From Solobacterium sp. (lineage in GTDB: Bacteria; Bacillota_I; Bacilli_A; Erysipelotrichales; Erysipelotrichaceae), in NCBI GenBank assembly GCA_017421125.1, contig JAFOMZ010000035.1:1-59710 (forward strand): 59,710 bases of DNA, in the 5' to 3' direction. Under the pieces are notes generated by a model, which worked only from the letters and a program-made list of their open reading frames with translations, had not been told where the DNA came from and ran no database searches. Below are positions 35,769 through 44,882 of the stretch, in pieces. Each line of letters starts with the position of its first letter. The stretch's first letter is position 1. The translations under genes were made by a program, and so were the position numbers.

Positions 35769-36094
35769 AGCTGATTGATGCCGAACAGGTTGAAAAATGC
35801 AGGGAACAGATGCTGAAAGAGTCGGAATATGACGATCTTTCCATTATTTTCAACATGTTTTCCGACAGCACGAGGCTGAAGATCATGAACGCTTTATTTA
35901 CCCATGAGCTGTGTGTTACCGATCTCTCATATCTGCTTGAAATGTCGACATCCGCTGTCAGCCATCAGCTGGCAAGCCTGAAGAAAACGAAGCTTGTCAG
36001 AACGAGGAAGATCGGCAAGCAGGTCTACTATTCAATGGCCGATGAACACATTGAAAACATCTATAAAATGGCACTGGAGCATATACGTGAATGA
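35765..36094 (+). CDS. ArsR/SmtB family metal-sensing repressor
   Basis: 109-residue winged-helix repressor. The recognition helix is MSTSAVSHQLASLKK. The C-terminal helix carries Asp93, His95, His106 and Glu109 in the spacing D-x-H-x10-H-x2-E, the alpha-5 Zn(II)/Co(II) site of SmtB and CzrA. The alternative alpha-3 site is reduced to a single Cys (ELCVTDL, Cys50). It overlaps the upstream gene by 4 nt and the exonuclease by 4 nt. Zinc sensing is a strong inference; the targets are not obvious, as no efflux pump is nearby. Confidence 0.9.
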   Translation: MKLIDAEQVEKCREQMLKESEYDDLSIIFNMFSDSTRLKIMNALFTHELCVTDLSYLLEMSTSAVSHQLASLKKTKLVRTRKIGKQVYYSMADEHIENIYKMALEHIRE

Positions 36095-36654
36095 AGATCA
36101 CAGCGATTGATTTTGAAACGGCTAACCGGAATCCCGCGAGTGTATGCGCAGTGGGTATATCCACCTATGAAGAGGGTGCTGTCGAAGAACGTTATTATTC
36201 ACTGATCCGTCCGGAAGAAGACGTGTTCTATTTTGATCCGTGGAATATCAGGATCCACGGGATCCGTCCCAGGGATGTCCTGGACGCGCCGGATTTTGAA
36301 ACAGTCTACCGCCACATTTATGAAGAGATGGAAGATGCTCTGGTCGTTGCCCATAACGCGCCGTTTGACATGGGCTGCCTGAAAGCCGCATGCATCAACT
36401 GCGGCATCAAGGTGCCCCGCCTCAGATACTTTGATACGGTAGAGCTATCCAGAAGACTTTTTACAAGCATGCCTCATCACAGACTGAATGATATGTGTGA
36501 TGCGCTGAATATCGAACTGAACCACCACAATGCCGCAAGTGACGCAATGGGCTGTCTGATGATCGTCGTCAGGGTCATGGAAAAAAGCGGCATCTATGAC
36601 GTTGAAGAACTGCTTGATAAAGCACATGTAAGAATTCGTGAACTGAGACCTTAG
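36091..36654 (+). CDS. DnaQ-like 3'-5' exonuclease
   Basis: DEDDh exonuclease of 187 residues. ExoI DFETAN at residues 7-12, ExoII VAHNAPFD, ExoIII HNAASDA with the catalytic His and last Asp. It is a stand-alone proofreading-type domain, related to PolC/DnaQ epsilon domains. It overlaps the ArsR gene by 4 nt, so it is co-expressed with a metal sensor. Confidence 0.92.
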   Translation: MKITAIDFETANRNPASVCAVGISTYEEGAVEERYYSLIRPEEDVFYFDPWNIRIHGIRPRDVLDAPDFETVYRHIYEEMEDALVVAHNAPFDMGCLKAACINCGIKVPRLRYFDTVELSRRLFTSMPHHRLNDMCDALNIELNHHNAASDAMGCLMIVVRVMEKSGIYDVEELLDKAHVRIRELRP

Positions 36655-36675
36655 TCATATACAGCGGAGGAGATT

Positions 36676-37620
36676 ATGAAAGTTGTAATTATGGAATCAC
36701 TGGGAGTTTCCGAACAGAAACTCCAGGCACTGAAAGCACCGTTTGAGGCGCAGGGCGTTGAATTTGTTCAATGCGAGAAAACGGTAGACATCGGCAAAAA
36801 GAAAAAGGAGATCAAGGACGCGGATGCTGTAATGCTCGCAAACATGCCGCTTGAGGCAGAAGTGATCGAAGCTGCAGAAGACTTGAAGTTTATCGACATT
36901 GCGTTTACCGGCGTCAATCATGTTGCGGTCGGTACGGCAAAAGAGAGAGGCATCTCAGTCAGCAACGCTGCTGGCTATTCCACGGAAGCCGTTGCGGAAC
37001 TGGGTGTCGGCATGGTCCTTTCCGTATACAGAAAGCTGAGAGAAACAGAAGAACGGTGCAGAATGGGCCTGGATAAAACAGGACTGATCGGTATCGAGAT
37101 CAAGGGCAAGACAGTCGGTGTCGTCGGATTCGGCGCGATCGGCAGAAGAAGCGCAGAGCTGTTCCACGCGTTCGGCGCAAATATCCTGGCAAACAAGAAA
37201 CATCCTTCTGATGACATTCCCGAATATGTTGAACTGACGGACCTGAACGGTCTGCTTGAAAGATCTGATATCGTTCTGCTGCACTGCCCGCTGAATGATG
37301 AAACAAAGGGCATGATCGGCAAAGAACAGATCGCCCTGATGAAGAGCAATTCCATTCTTGTCAACCTGGCAAGAGGTCCTGTCGTTGACCAGGAAGCCCT
37401 GATCGAAGCATTGAGAGAAAAGAAGATCGCCGGCGCATGTCTGGATGTATTTGAAACAGAACCGCCGCTGATCAATGACCCGATCACGGAAGCCCCGGCT
37501 ACACTGCTGACACCTCATATCGGATTTGCGACCAGGGAAGCGCTGGAAGAACGTGCGGATATCGTGTTCGATAATCTGGCTGCGTGGATGTCCGGAGAGC
37601 AGAAAAACGCCGTTCTGTAA
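36676..37620 (+). CDS. D-isomer-specific 2-hydroxyacid dehydrogenase
   Basis: NAD-dependent reduction of a 2-keto acid to a D-hydroxy acid. NAD-binding GVVGFGAIGRR, then HCPLNDETKGMI, NLARGPVVDQEAL and ETEPPL (catalytic Glu region), and catalytic His in TPHIGFAT. 314 residues. Twenty-one nt after the exonuclease gene with its own GCGGAGG, so it may be last in that operon. Glycerate, lactate and phosphoglycerate enzymes share these motifs; substrate unassigned. Confidence 0.93.
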   Translation: MKVVIMESLGVSEQKLQALKAPFEAQGVEFVQCEKTVDIGKKKKEIKDADAVMLANMPLEAEVIEAAEDLKFIDIAFTGVNHVAVGTAKERGISVSNAAGYSTEAVAELGVGMVLSVYRKLRETEERCRMGLDKTGLIGIEIKGKTVGVVGFGAIGRRSAELFHAFGANILANKKHPSDDIPEYVELTDLNGLLERSDIVLLHCPLNDETKGMIGKEQIALMKSNSILVNLARGPVVDQEALIEALREKKIAGACLDVFETEPPLINDPITEAPATLLTPHIGFATREALEERADIVFDNLAAWMSGEQKNAVL

Positions 37621-37646
37621 AAAATGAAAGAATCTGTCATTTTTTG
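37620..37646 (+). terminator. Weak terminator after the dehydrogenase
   Basis: AAAATGA pairs with TCATTTT, then T residues; AT-only, so its strength is doubtful. Confidence 0.5.
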
Positions 37647-37688
37647 TCAAACAAGACTGTGAAACAAAATTGTTTGTTTCTGTATCGG

Positions 37689-37717
37689 TTTACAGGGACT
37701 GGTTATTTGTGTACAAT
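37689..37717 (+). promoter_or_regulatory. Promoter of the pyrophosphatase-like gene
   Basis: TTTACA (37689-37694), 17 nt, TACAAT (37712-37717). Confidence 0.75.
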
Positions 37718-37753
37718 CTAGATAGTTTGCAGGTATTTGCAGAAAGGTAAATT

Positions 37754-38134
37754 ATGGCAGAATATGAGAACAATGCCTATTTTTGGCAGAAAGTGGATAC
37801 ACTGTTTTTGTCCAGTGATCTGAAGCACAGCAGGAAGAAAGGAGAAACACATCCGCAGTTCAAAAACCTGGTTTATCCGGTCGATTACGGCCGCCTGGTT
37901 GATGTAACACCTGAAGTTTCGGTATATCTTGGAAGCGGATCCCGTACGCTGATCACAGGACTTGTGGTGGCAGCGGATATTCTCCAGAAAACGCTGGATG
38001 TGAAGATCCTTGCAGGATGCACGGAAGAAGAGACCGATGCAGTTCTGAGATTCCTGAATCAGACCGACTATCAGAAAACCGTTCTGATCAGACGCGGATC
38101 ACAGATTCCTGGCTGGGGATTGACCGACAATTAA
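37754..38134 (+). CDS. Degenerate family I pyrophosphatase-like protein
   Basis: 126 residues. The segment RKKGETHPQFKNLVYPVDYG matches the N-terminal strand of soluble family I pyrophosphatases, and short proteins of this kind are common in Bacillota. The catalytic DGDPxD loop is replaced by VSVYLGSGSR, so hydrolysis of pyrophosphate is unlikely. The C-terminal half (ILAGCTEEETDAVLRFLN) resembles the family's helix-loop region. Expressed from its own good promoter. A true pyrophosphatase (ppaC) is encoded elsewhere in the window. Confidence 0.75.
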   Translation: MAEYENNAYFWQKVDTLFLSSDLKHSRKKGETHPQFKNLVYPVDYGRLVDVTPEVSVYLGSGSRTLITGLVVAADILQKTLDVKILAGCTEEETDAVLRFLNQTDYQKTVLIRRGSQIPGWGLTDN

Positions 38135-38145
38135 TGAAACACATG

Positions 38146-38178
38146 AACAGCCGTGTATATACGCACGGTTGTTTTTTT
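38146..38178 (+). terminator. Terminator of the pyrophosphatase-like gene
   Basis: ACAGCCGTG pairs with CACGGTTGT, followed by seven T residues. Confidence 0.85.
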
Positions 38179-38191
38179 GTTTGTGCAAAGT

Positions 38192-38217
38192 AAAAAAGGG
38201 CTGTCGGGTCAGCCCTT
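38192..38217 (-). terminator. Terminator of the MatC/PrpF/aconitase operon
   Basis: On the minus strand GGGCTG pairs with CAGCCC, followed by six T residues. Confidence 0.85.
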
Positions 38218-38244
38218 CGTGTATCATATTCCGGAGATGATCAA

Positions 38245-39510
38245 TCAGTAGAATAATCCGCCGAGATTGAATACCCCCAGAGCAGCAAGCAGTACGTTTA
38301 CGCCGACATTTGCAACGGACAGCAGGAACAGCTGGCGGAAGATCTTGTTCAGTTCTTCGTTCGTCGTTTCTCTGGAAGCGGAGTAGGAAGACATGATGAT
38401 CGCGCCGCCTGTAGACAGCGGGGAGATCGCAGCCGCGAAGGATGTAGCAGTTATCGCGGAGATCAGCTCCACATAGCTGACGCCGGCACCGAACTTTGTG
38501 ACGACTTCAGCAGCGATCGGGAAGAGCGCAGGCATTACAACACCTGTTGTAGAGCTTACCCAGGAGAGAACACCGGAAGTAGCTGCCATGATCGGGACAG
38601 CTGTCTTTTCACTCATCATGCCTGTCAGCAGGTCTGAGATCAGGTTGATTCCGCCGAGCTTGTTGATGACGTTGATCAGTGTTCCGACGCCGCAGATGAA
38701 TACCAGAGTACCCCAGGGGATTCCCTTGATGGCTGCTTTTTCATCTGCACATCCGAGCAGTACCAGGACAGCTGCCGCAACAAATGCGAACAGACCGGTA
38801 TCGAACTTGAATCCGATGCAGAAGACTACCATGACGATGATCGCAATGATCGTGAACAGCTGGTTGCGGTTGAACTTCGGAATGTCAGACAGTTTCAGAG
38901 GGTTCTCTGACTTGACCTTGTAGCTTCCGTAAGCAACGTAGATGATCGCTGTGAAGATGAAGCCTGAGATCAGTGTTGTCAGGAACAGATGGAGTCCGAA
39001 TCCGCTGTAGCCAAGCGGTTCAGACAGGTTCTTTGCAAGGATACCGGTCAGGGACAGCGGGGAAGCACATCCCGCGTTGGCACCCAGCTTTGCGAATAAC
39101 GCCGTTATGATCGGGTTGATGTCCATTTCCATAGCCAGGTACATAGCGAATGTTGTCATCAGGATACCTGCTGCGATATGACCGGGACCGATCGCTGAAA
39201 TGAATGCGGACAGGAAGAACATCAGTACAGGGATCAGGACCGTATTCTTTCCGACCAGCGCAACGATCTTTTTGGAGAACAGATCCAGTGTGCCGTTCTG
39301 TGAAGCCATGCCGAACAGGTATGTAACACCGACCAGTGTTACGAACATGGAGCTGTCAAAGCCTGCAGAGATCTGTTTTGCGCTCATTCCTCCAAGCGTA
39401 CCGAGTATGAATGCGACACCTAATGAGAGAAAACCAAGATTGACCTTTTTTATAAATCCGATTGCAACGACCGCAACCAGAACCAGAAGCGATATAACTG
39501 AGAGATTCAT
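38245..39510 (-). CDS. MatC-like dicarboxylate transporter
   Basis: Integral membrane carrier of 421 residues with about eleven helices in two inverted halves, each with a Gly/Ser/Thr-rich re-entrant motif (GPGHIAAGILMTT, and ISPLSTGGAIIMSS in the second). The pattern fits the MatC/SLC13-related carriers of malonate or C4/C6 acids. AAGGAGG precedes the ATG. Third gene after the aconitase-like and PrpF genes, so it probably imports their substrate. Confidence 0.82.
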   Translation of the reverse strand: MNLSVISLLVLVAVVAIGFIKKVNLGFLSLGVAFILGTLGGMSAKQISAGFDSSMFVTLVGVTYLFGMASQNGTLDLFSKKIVALVGKNTVLIPVLMFFLSAFISAIGPGHIAAGILMTTFAMYLAMEMDINPIITALFAKLGANAGCASPLSLTGILAKNLSEPLGYSGFGLHLFLTTLISGFIFTAIIYVAYGSYKVKSENPLKLSDIPKFNRNQLFTIIAIIVMVVFCIGFKFDTGLFAFVAAAVLVLLGCADEKAAIKGIPWGTLVFICGVGTLINVINKLGGINLISDLLTGMMSEKTAVPIMAATSGVLSWVSSTTGVVMPALFPIAAEVVTKFGAGVSYVELISAITATSFAAAISPLSTGGAIIMSSYSASRETTNEELNKIFRQLFLLSVANVGVNVLLAALGVFNLGGLFY

Positions 39511-39528
39511 TTTTTCCTCCTTAATTGT

Positions 39529-40674
39529 TTATCCGCGGATCATAGCCGTACCGGTCATCAGAAGATTTGCCGTACGGAATCCGAATGTATCATCGATCTC
39601 AGGTACCTGTCCGTTTTCACGGTAATCAACTCCGCACTCCAGGACTCCTCCGGGATGCCCGATCCGGATGAACTGTGTGTCTGTATCCGGTGAGAGCACC
39701 TGGTTGACGATACTGCCGGGAATCACTGCAGCTGCTGCCGTGCACATTGCACCGGTCATTGCATAGCTGGGGTGTGTTTTCTGCATGGACATCATTCTGG
39801 AAAGCAGATCGATGTCTTTCTTCTCATAGCTTCTGCCATCAGAAGCTTTGTACCCTTCTGCTTCAGCAACGAATGTCATCTTCGGAATGCCGGGTGTTTC
39901 CCAGGCAGACTTTGTATAGTCCTCGATCAGTCCGAGCCTGACTGCCGCAAGACCTCTGACTGTTTCCAGCAGATCCAGCTTTTCCTTGTCTGCGTCCAGT
40001 TCATCGGGCAGTTCCTTTCCGCTGAGGCCAAGCGCAGATGCCTTGACAAAGACCAGCGGGTTAGCCGCATCCACAATAGAGACCTCCACCGGACCAAGAC
40101 CCGGGACATCCAGAACATCGACTGCGTTTCCTGTAGGAAGCAGTCCTTTGCCGAGCGTTCCTGCAGGGTGAACGAACTTCAGTCTGACAGGTGCTGCCGT
40201 GCCGGGCACACCGGCAATGCTGAAGTCACCTGTATACTGCACTTCACCATCATGTGTTCTTACATCGGCAACGATGATCTTGTCGGTATTTGTGTTGTAG
40301 ATCCTGACAGGTGTTTCCCCTTCCAGGGCTTTTACAAGACCCTGCTCGATCGCGAACGGACCGACACCGGAGGAGATGTTGCCGCAATTGCCTTTGTAGC
40401 TGACGAGAGGCTTGTCTACGGAGACCTGGGCAAATGTATAGTCCACATCTGCGTCAGGTCTGTCTGACTTTTTGATGATCGCGACCTTGCTGGTAACGGA
40501 CTTGGAGCCGCCCAGACCGTCGATCTGTTTCTGGTCGGGACTTCCCATCATTCTCAGCAGGATGCCTTCCCACTCGTTCTTATCTGCGGGCAGATCGGAT
40601 TCAAGAATATAGACGCCTTTGCTTGTGCCGCCTCTCATGATCGTCACAGGCAGCTTTCTGACTTTATCACTCAT
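39529..40674 (-). CDS. PrpF family isomerase (aconitate/oxalomesaconate type)
   Basis: Moves a double bond in aconitate-like acids; characterised relatives are PrpF and 4-oxalomesaconate tautomerase. Signature segments: TIMRGGTSKGVY at the N-terminus, GNCGNISSGVGPFAIE, and a catalytic Lys in the SKSVTSKVAI region. 381 residues, normal. AGAGGT precedes the ATG, 13 nt after the aconitase-like gene. Closest context match is E. coli ybhH. Confidence 0.9.
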   Translation of the reverse strand: MSDKVRKLPVTIMRGGTSKGVYILESDLPADKNEWEGILLRMMGSPDQKQIDGLGGSKSVTSKVAIIKKSDRPDADVDYTFAQVSVDKPLVSYKGNCGNISSGVGPFAIEQGLVKALEGETPVRIYNTNTDKIIVADVRTHDGEVQYTGDFSIAGVPGTAAPVRLKFVHPAGTLGKGLLPTGNAVDVLDVPGLGPVEVSIVDAANPLVFVKASALGLSGKELPDELDADKEKLDLLETVRGLAAVRLGLIEDYTKSAWETPGIPKMTFVAEAEGYKASDGRSYEKKDIDLLSRMMSMQKTHPSYAMTGAMCTAAAAVIPGSIVNQVLSPDTDTQFIRIGHPGGVLECGVDYRENGQVPEIDDTFGFRTANLLMTGTAMIRG

Positions 40675-40687
40675 GTTTTAACCTCTC

Positions 40688-42958
40688 TTATTTCACTGTT
40701 CTTCTGCGGTTGTAATTGATCAGGCTGCCGCTTCTGAGGATCTCTTTTTCCTCATCCGTCAGCGCTTCGATACGGAGTGTGAACTGTCTGACTGTCTGAC
40801 CGATCACATATGCGGGGATCGATCTCATGTCTGTTTCCAGTGCCTTGCGGATACCCGGGACAAAGATGTAGTCATCATCCGAGAAGTCAGGTTCTTCATT
40901 GGTGACGAACGGTACCATGCCCCAGTTGATCAGATTGGAACGGTATCTCTTGGTAGCGTATTCCTTGGCAATGTTGGCACCGCCAAGCAGTACTCTCTGG
41001 CAGGACGCAGCCTGTTCACGGGCTGATCCGTCTCCGGGCTTCACAGCATAGATCGTGCTGGACAGATCGACTGTTTCGTCTTTCAGGTCTTCGAATCCGG
41101 GGATCGTACGGATCTGATCCAGGACCTTCTGCACCTGTTCAGGACAGCTGCCGGCTTTTCTTGCTTTCTCATCAGCCATGACTGCTTTGGCCTTGCCGAC
41201 ATATTCCGGTACTCTTCTGCTCAGTGTGAATTCAGCAAGTCCCATCGGATTGGAACGGAAGGATCCTGTTTCACCGCTCGGGATCAGTTCATCGGTCGTT
41301 GTGACCGGGTCGGTAATATAGGCACATACTCTGACGAGCATGTTCTCATTCATTTCCGGCATTTCGGGCCAGTCTTTGATATTCGGTCCGCAGACAAGCT
41401 GTGCATTGTCGTCTGCTTTTCCGAAGCCCTGGTATACACGGTGTTCATATGCGGAAGGATCATAATGGAATTCCGGACAGTGATATGTATAGCCGATCTC
41501 ATCTGCGGCAGTGATCCTGCCTCCGTTGGCTGCGGTAGCAGCTACGGAACGGGCATCCATCAGTGCAACGCTGGCAAGCTGTCCGTTGCCCGGCTTGGAA
41601 CCTTCACGGTTCGGGAAGTTGCGGGTCGTATGTCTGATCGCGAATCCTTTGTGCATCGGTGTATCGCCTGCGCCGAAGCAGGGACCACAGAATGCTGTAC
41701 GGACAGTCGCACCGGCAAGCACGAGCTTTTCGATCGCTCTCTGTCTGAGCAGTTCAGTCATGACTGCCTGGGAACTCGGATAGACACCGAGGGAGAATTC
41801 CCTGTTTCCTGTGCTCTTTCCATCCAGCAGGTAAGCCGCTTCCATAATGTTGGAATATGTTCCGCCGGCACATCCGCCGATCGTTCCCTGATCTGCCCAA
41901 AGCGCACCGTCATGTATCTTTTCCCAGAGGTTCAGGTGCAGGTCGGGGTTATGGATGAGTCTGTTCTTCTCTTCTTCGACCTGATGCAGGATCTCATCCA
42001 GGTTGGCATTAAGCTCACGGATCTCATAACCGTTGGAAGGATGGAAGGGCAGGGCAATCATACTGTGGATCGTGGACAGATCGATATAGATGCATCCGTC
42101 ATAATAAGCAGTCTCTGCAGGTTCCAGTTTCCTGAATTCTTCACCTCTGCCATGGATCTTCAGGAACTGCTCTGTATCTTCATCTGTGCGCCAGATGGAG
42201 GAAAGGCAGGTCGTTTCCGTTGTCATGACATCGATGCCGTTTCTGTAATCGGTAGGGATGGAAGATACACCGGGACCGACAAACTCCATGACCTTGTTCT
42301 TGACGTATCCGTTTTTGAATACGGCAGTTACGATCGCAATCGCGATATCCTGCGGTCCGACACCGGGATTTGGTTTGCCGTCCAGGTAAACTGCGATCAC
42401 TTCCGGATATGCTGCATCCCATGTCTGTTCCAGGATCTGTTTGACGAGCTCGCCGCCGCCTTCACCGACTGCCATCGTTCCGAGTGCGCCGTATCTGGTG
42501 TGTGAGTCAGAACCGAGGATCATCTTTCCGCAGCCTGCCATGGTTTCTCTCATGTACTGATGAATGACGCCGATATGCGGAGGTACGAAGATGCCTCCGT
42601 ACTTTCTGCAGGCGCTGAGGCCGAATTCATGGTCATCGCTGTTGATCGTTCCGCCGACAGCACACAGGCTGTTGTGGCAGCAGGTCAGTACGTAGGGGAG
42701 AGGGAATCTGTCTAAACCTGAAGCGCGCGCTGTCTGGATGATGCCGACATAGGTCAGGTCATGACTGGTGATCGCATCGAATTTGATCTTCAGGTGTTCC
42801 GGATCATTTCCGGTATTATGTGCCTGAAGAATGCCGTACGAGATGGTTCCTTTTTTAGCTGTTTCTTTGGAGAGTGCCGGATTTCCCTGTGCTTCCTTTT
42901 CGGGAACGATCCTGTTTCCGTTAAGCAGGTAAACCCCTGAATCATAGAGCTGAATCAT
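40688..42958 (-). CDS. Aconitase family hydratase, YbhJ type
   Basis: Fe-S hydro-lyase of unknown substrate. Cluster ligands are visible as CGPCFGAGD and an upstream Cys in [30 protein letters not shown] and [12 protein letters not shown] are core and swivel-domain aconitase motifs. At 756 residues it matches E. coli YbhJ, and with PrpF next to it the pair mirrors ybhH/ybhJ. The standard SCTN motif of aconitases is changed, so it is not simply citrate aconitase. First gene of the minus-strand operon; AAGGAGG before ATG. Confidence 0.9.
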   Translation of the reverse strand: MIQLYDSGVYLLNGNRIVPEKEAQGNPALSKETAKKGTISYGILQAHNTGNDPEHLKIKFDAITSHDLTYVGIIQTARASGLDRFPLPYVLTCCHNSLCAVGGTINSDDHEFGLSACRKYGGIFVPPHIGVIHQYMRETMAGCGKMILGSDSHTRYGALGTMAVGEGGGELVKQILEQTWDAAYPEVIAVYLDGKPNPGVGPQDIAIAIVTAVFKNGYVKNKVMEFVGPGVSSIPTDYRNGIDVMTTETTCLSSIWRTDEDTEQFLKIHGRGEEFRKLEPAETAYYDGCIYIDLSTIHSMIALPFHPSNGYEIRELNANLDEILHQVEEEKNRLIHNPDLHLNLWEKIHDGALWADQGTIGGCAGGTYSNIMEAAYLLDGKSTGNREFSLGVYPSSQAVMTELLRQRAIEKLVLAGATVRTAFCGPCFGAGDTPMHKGFAIRHTTRNFPNREGSKPGNGQLASVALMDARSVAATAANGGRITAADEIGYTYHCPEFHYDPSAYEHRVYQGFGKADDNAQLVCGPNIKDWPEMPEMNENMLVRVCAYITDPVTTTDELIPSGETGSFRSNPMGLAEFTLSRRVPEYVGKAKAVMADEKARKAGSCPEQVQKVLDQIRTIPGFEDLKDETVDLSSTIYAVKPGDGSAREQAASCQRVLLGGANIAKEYATKRYRSNLINWGMVPFVTNEEPDFSDDDYIFVPGIRKALETDMRSIPAYVIGQTVRQFTLRIEALTDEEKEILRSGSLINYNRRRTVK

Positions 42959-43221
42959 TTGTATCCTCCTTCTGCGGTATTTGCTGTAGCCGCTTTCCTT
43001 TTTAACGCACTCAAAGAATAATCTGAAATCAGAAATAAATAAAATTCATATTTATCATGAAAACTATTCTCTAAATGCATAGTTACGTAAATTCTTAAAA
43101 AACAGCATAAATTTGCTGTTTTCGCATATTAAAAGCATTATTTTACCAATTAATTATGCATTCAGGCTATATATTTAATATAATAATTTCATGACAGTTA
43201 TACTTTATAAAGGAGGCTGAA
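42959..43221. promoter_or_regulatory. AT-rich divergent control region between the aconitase operon and lysR
   Basis: 263 bp, clearly richer in A/T than the surroundings, with no ORF. It contains the dyad at 43099-43122 and -10-like boxes for lysR (TATAAT 43179-43184, TATACT 43199-43204). A LysR protein encoded next door would be expected to bind here. Confidence 0.6.
43099..43122. promoter_or_regulatory. Perfect inverted repeat in the divergent region
   Basis: AAAACAGCA-TAAATT-TGCTGTTTT: 9-bp arms, 6-bp centre. Could be the LysR operator or a bidirectional terminator-like hairpin. Confidence 0.5.
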
Positions 43222-44142
43222 ATGGACTTCAGGGAATTGAATTATGTACTGGCGATCGCCAAATATCAGAATATTACGAAGGCTGCGGAAGCTTTGTATG
43301 TGTCTCAGCCGACCCTCAGCAAATTCCTGATCGGTCTGGAAGATGAGCTGGGCATCAAGCTGTTCCGCAAGCTCGGTCATAAATATGTCCTGACTTATGC
43401 AGGTGAACGCTATGTTGACCATGCACTGCAGATACAGCGCCTGAAAAATGACCTGGATATAGAACTGGCGGATATCATCAAGAGGGATGTCGGGGTATTG
43501 AACGTTGCTTTTGCAAGAATGCGCTGTACCTATGTGCTGCCAGGATCCCTCCCGGCTTTTAAGAAGAAATATCCGAATGTCAAAGTCAATGTGTTTGAAG
43601 GAAGTTCTGATGAAAATGACAGACGTGTTCTTGAAGGACAGGCCGATATTGCCTTTTACAGCGCACCTTCAGAACTGAATTCCCTTATGGAATATGAAAG
43701 TCTCGGCGAGGAGGAACTTCTGATCTGTACCTGTCAGGATCATCCGATCGGCAGGTTTTCCGAACCCAATCCTTCCGGAAAGTATCCGAAACTGAATCCG
43801 GCACTGCTGGAAAATGAACTGATCATCATGATGCATTCCGATCAGCGTACCAGACAGATCACAGACTCTGTTTTCCATGATCTCGGTATCCACTTCAACA
43901 ATGTCCTTTATACGAGCAACCTGCCGGCGATCATTGAACTTGTGGCAAAAGGATACGGTATCTCATTCGTACACGAAACGCATCTGAAGCACCGTGCGGG
44001 GAATACCCCGATCAGCTGCTACAGCTTTTCTACCGGAAGGATCATGTCTGAATTCGTCGCGGCATACAGGAAAGGAAGCTATATTCCGAAATATGCCCGT
44101 GATTATATTGAGCTGATCCGCAGTCTTCAGGTACAGAACTGA
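43222..44142 (+). CDS. LysR family transcriptional regulator
   Basis: 306 residues. N-terminal helix-turn-helix: NYVLAIAKYQNITKAAEALYVSQPTLSKFLIGLE. The C-terminal two-lobe effector domain begins near residue 90. Divergent from the transporter/PrpF/aconitase operon, the usual arrangement for a LysR activator of a catabolic operon, and paralleling E. coli ybhD next to ybhHIJ. AAAGGAGG sets the ATG. The co-inducer would be the pathway's tricarboxylate-like substrate (inference). Confidence 0.94.
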   Translation: MDFRELNYVLAIAKYQNITKAAEALYVSQPTLSKFLIGLEDELGIKLFRKLGHKYVLTYAGERYVDHALQIQRLKNDLDIELADIIKRDVGVLNVAFARMRCTYVLPGSLPAFKKKYPNVKVNVFEGSSDENDRRVLEGQADIAFYSAPSELNSLMEYESLGEEELLICTCQDHPIGRFSEPNPSGKYPKLNPALLENELIIMMHSDQRTRQITDSVFHDLGIHFNNVLYTSNLPAIIELVAKGYGISFVHETHLKHRAGNTPISCYSFSTGRIMSEFVAAYRKGSYIPKYARDYIELIRSLQVQN

Positions 44143-44169
44143 ATCGGAGAAATCATATTTTCAGTACAC

Positions 44170-44221
44170 AGAGGGGATCATATATCTTCCGCAAACACGG
44201 ATGTCTTATGATCTCTTTTTT
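44170..44221 (+). terminator. Terminator of lysR
   Basis: GAGGGGATCAT pairs with ATGATCTC over a long loop, followed by six T residues. Confidence 0.65.
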
Positions 44222-44294
44222 ATTCCGGAGATACTTTCCGAAGAAGGGTCATTGATGCATAAGCAAAACTTATCCATTCGATTCATAACTGAAA

Positions 44295-44323
44295 TTGTTC
44301 CGTAAAAGAGATGCTTTTATACT
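44295..44323 (+). promoter_or_regulatory. Promoter of the flavodoxin operon
   Basis: TTGTTC (44295-44300), 17 nt, TATACT (44318-44323). Confidence 0.6.
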
Positions 44324-44348
44324 GCAGTCAGATAAGGAGAACAGAACG

Positions 44349-44867
44349 ATGACAAAAGTACTTACAGTTTATTACTCCAGAAAAGGGGAAAATTACTTCG
44401 GCGGTTCCATCCGCTCCATTGAAAAGGGAAATACGGAACGTGTCGCGGAATTTATACAGAAAGCAGTTGGCGGAGATCTGTTTGAACTCGAAACTGTCAG
44501 AGAATATGCGAAAGATTATCATGAGTGCACAAATGAGGCTGCACAGGAAAAGAAATCCAATGCAAGACCGGCATTGAAAAAGCTTCCGGAATGCATTGAT
44601 GAATATGATGTGATCTTCCTTGGCTTCCCGAACTGGTGGGGCACAGCTCCAATGCCTGTGTTTACGTTCCTGGATGCGTTTGATTTTTCCGGGAAGAAGA
44701 TCGCTCCGTTCTGCACGAATGAAGGAAGCGGTATGGGTTCCTCGGAAAGCGATATCCGGAAAGAATGTCCCGGCGCAAATGTGCTGAGCGGTCTTTCGAT
44801 CCGCGGGTCTGATGCCGGGAAAAGTGAAACAAAAGCTGCTGCCTGGGCAAAACAGGTATTGAAATAA
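44349..44867 (+). CDS. Flavodoxin family protein
   Basis: FMN-binding electron carrier or quinone reductase. The FMN phosphate loop region is VLTVYYSRKGENYFGG, with FLGFPNWWGTAPMP and FCTNEGSGMGSS forming the isoalloxazine site, as in the flavodoxin_4 group. 172 residues from ATG 44349, which has AAGGAG upstream; the in-frame ATG at 44295 lies on the promoter. First gene of a redox cluster. Confidence 0.88.
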   Translation: MTKVLTVYYSRKGENYFGGSIRSIEKGNTERVAEFIQKAVGGDLFELETVREYAKDYHECTNEAAQEKKSNARPALKKLPECIDEYDVIFLGFPNWWGTAPMPVFTFLDAFDFSGKKIAPFCTNEGSGMGSSESDIRKECPGANVLSGLSIRGSDAGKSETKAAAWAKQVLK

Positions 44868-44882
44868 GAAAGGGGAGCTATT

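Noticed and set aside
41441..42505. 354-codon plus-strand frame opposite the aconitase-like gene
   Set aside because: The real gene on the other strand has Fe-S and active-site motifs; the frame is a codon-bias shadow.
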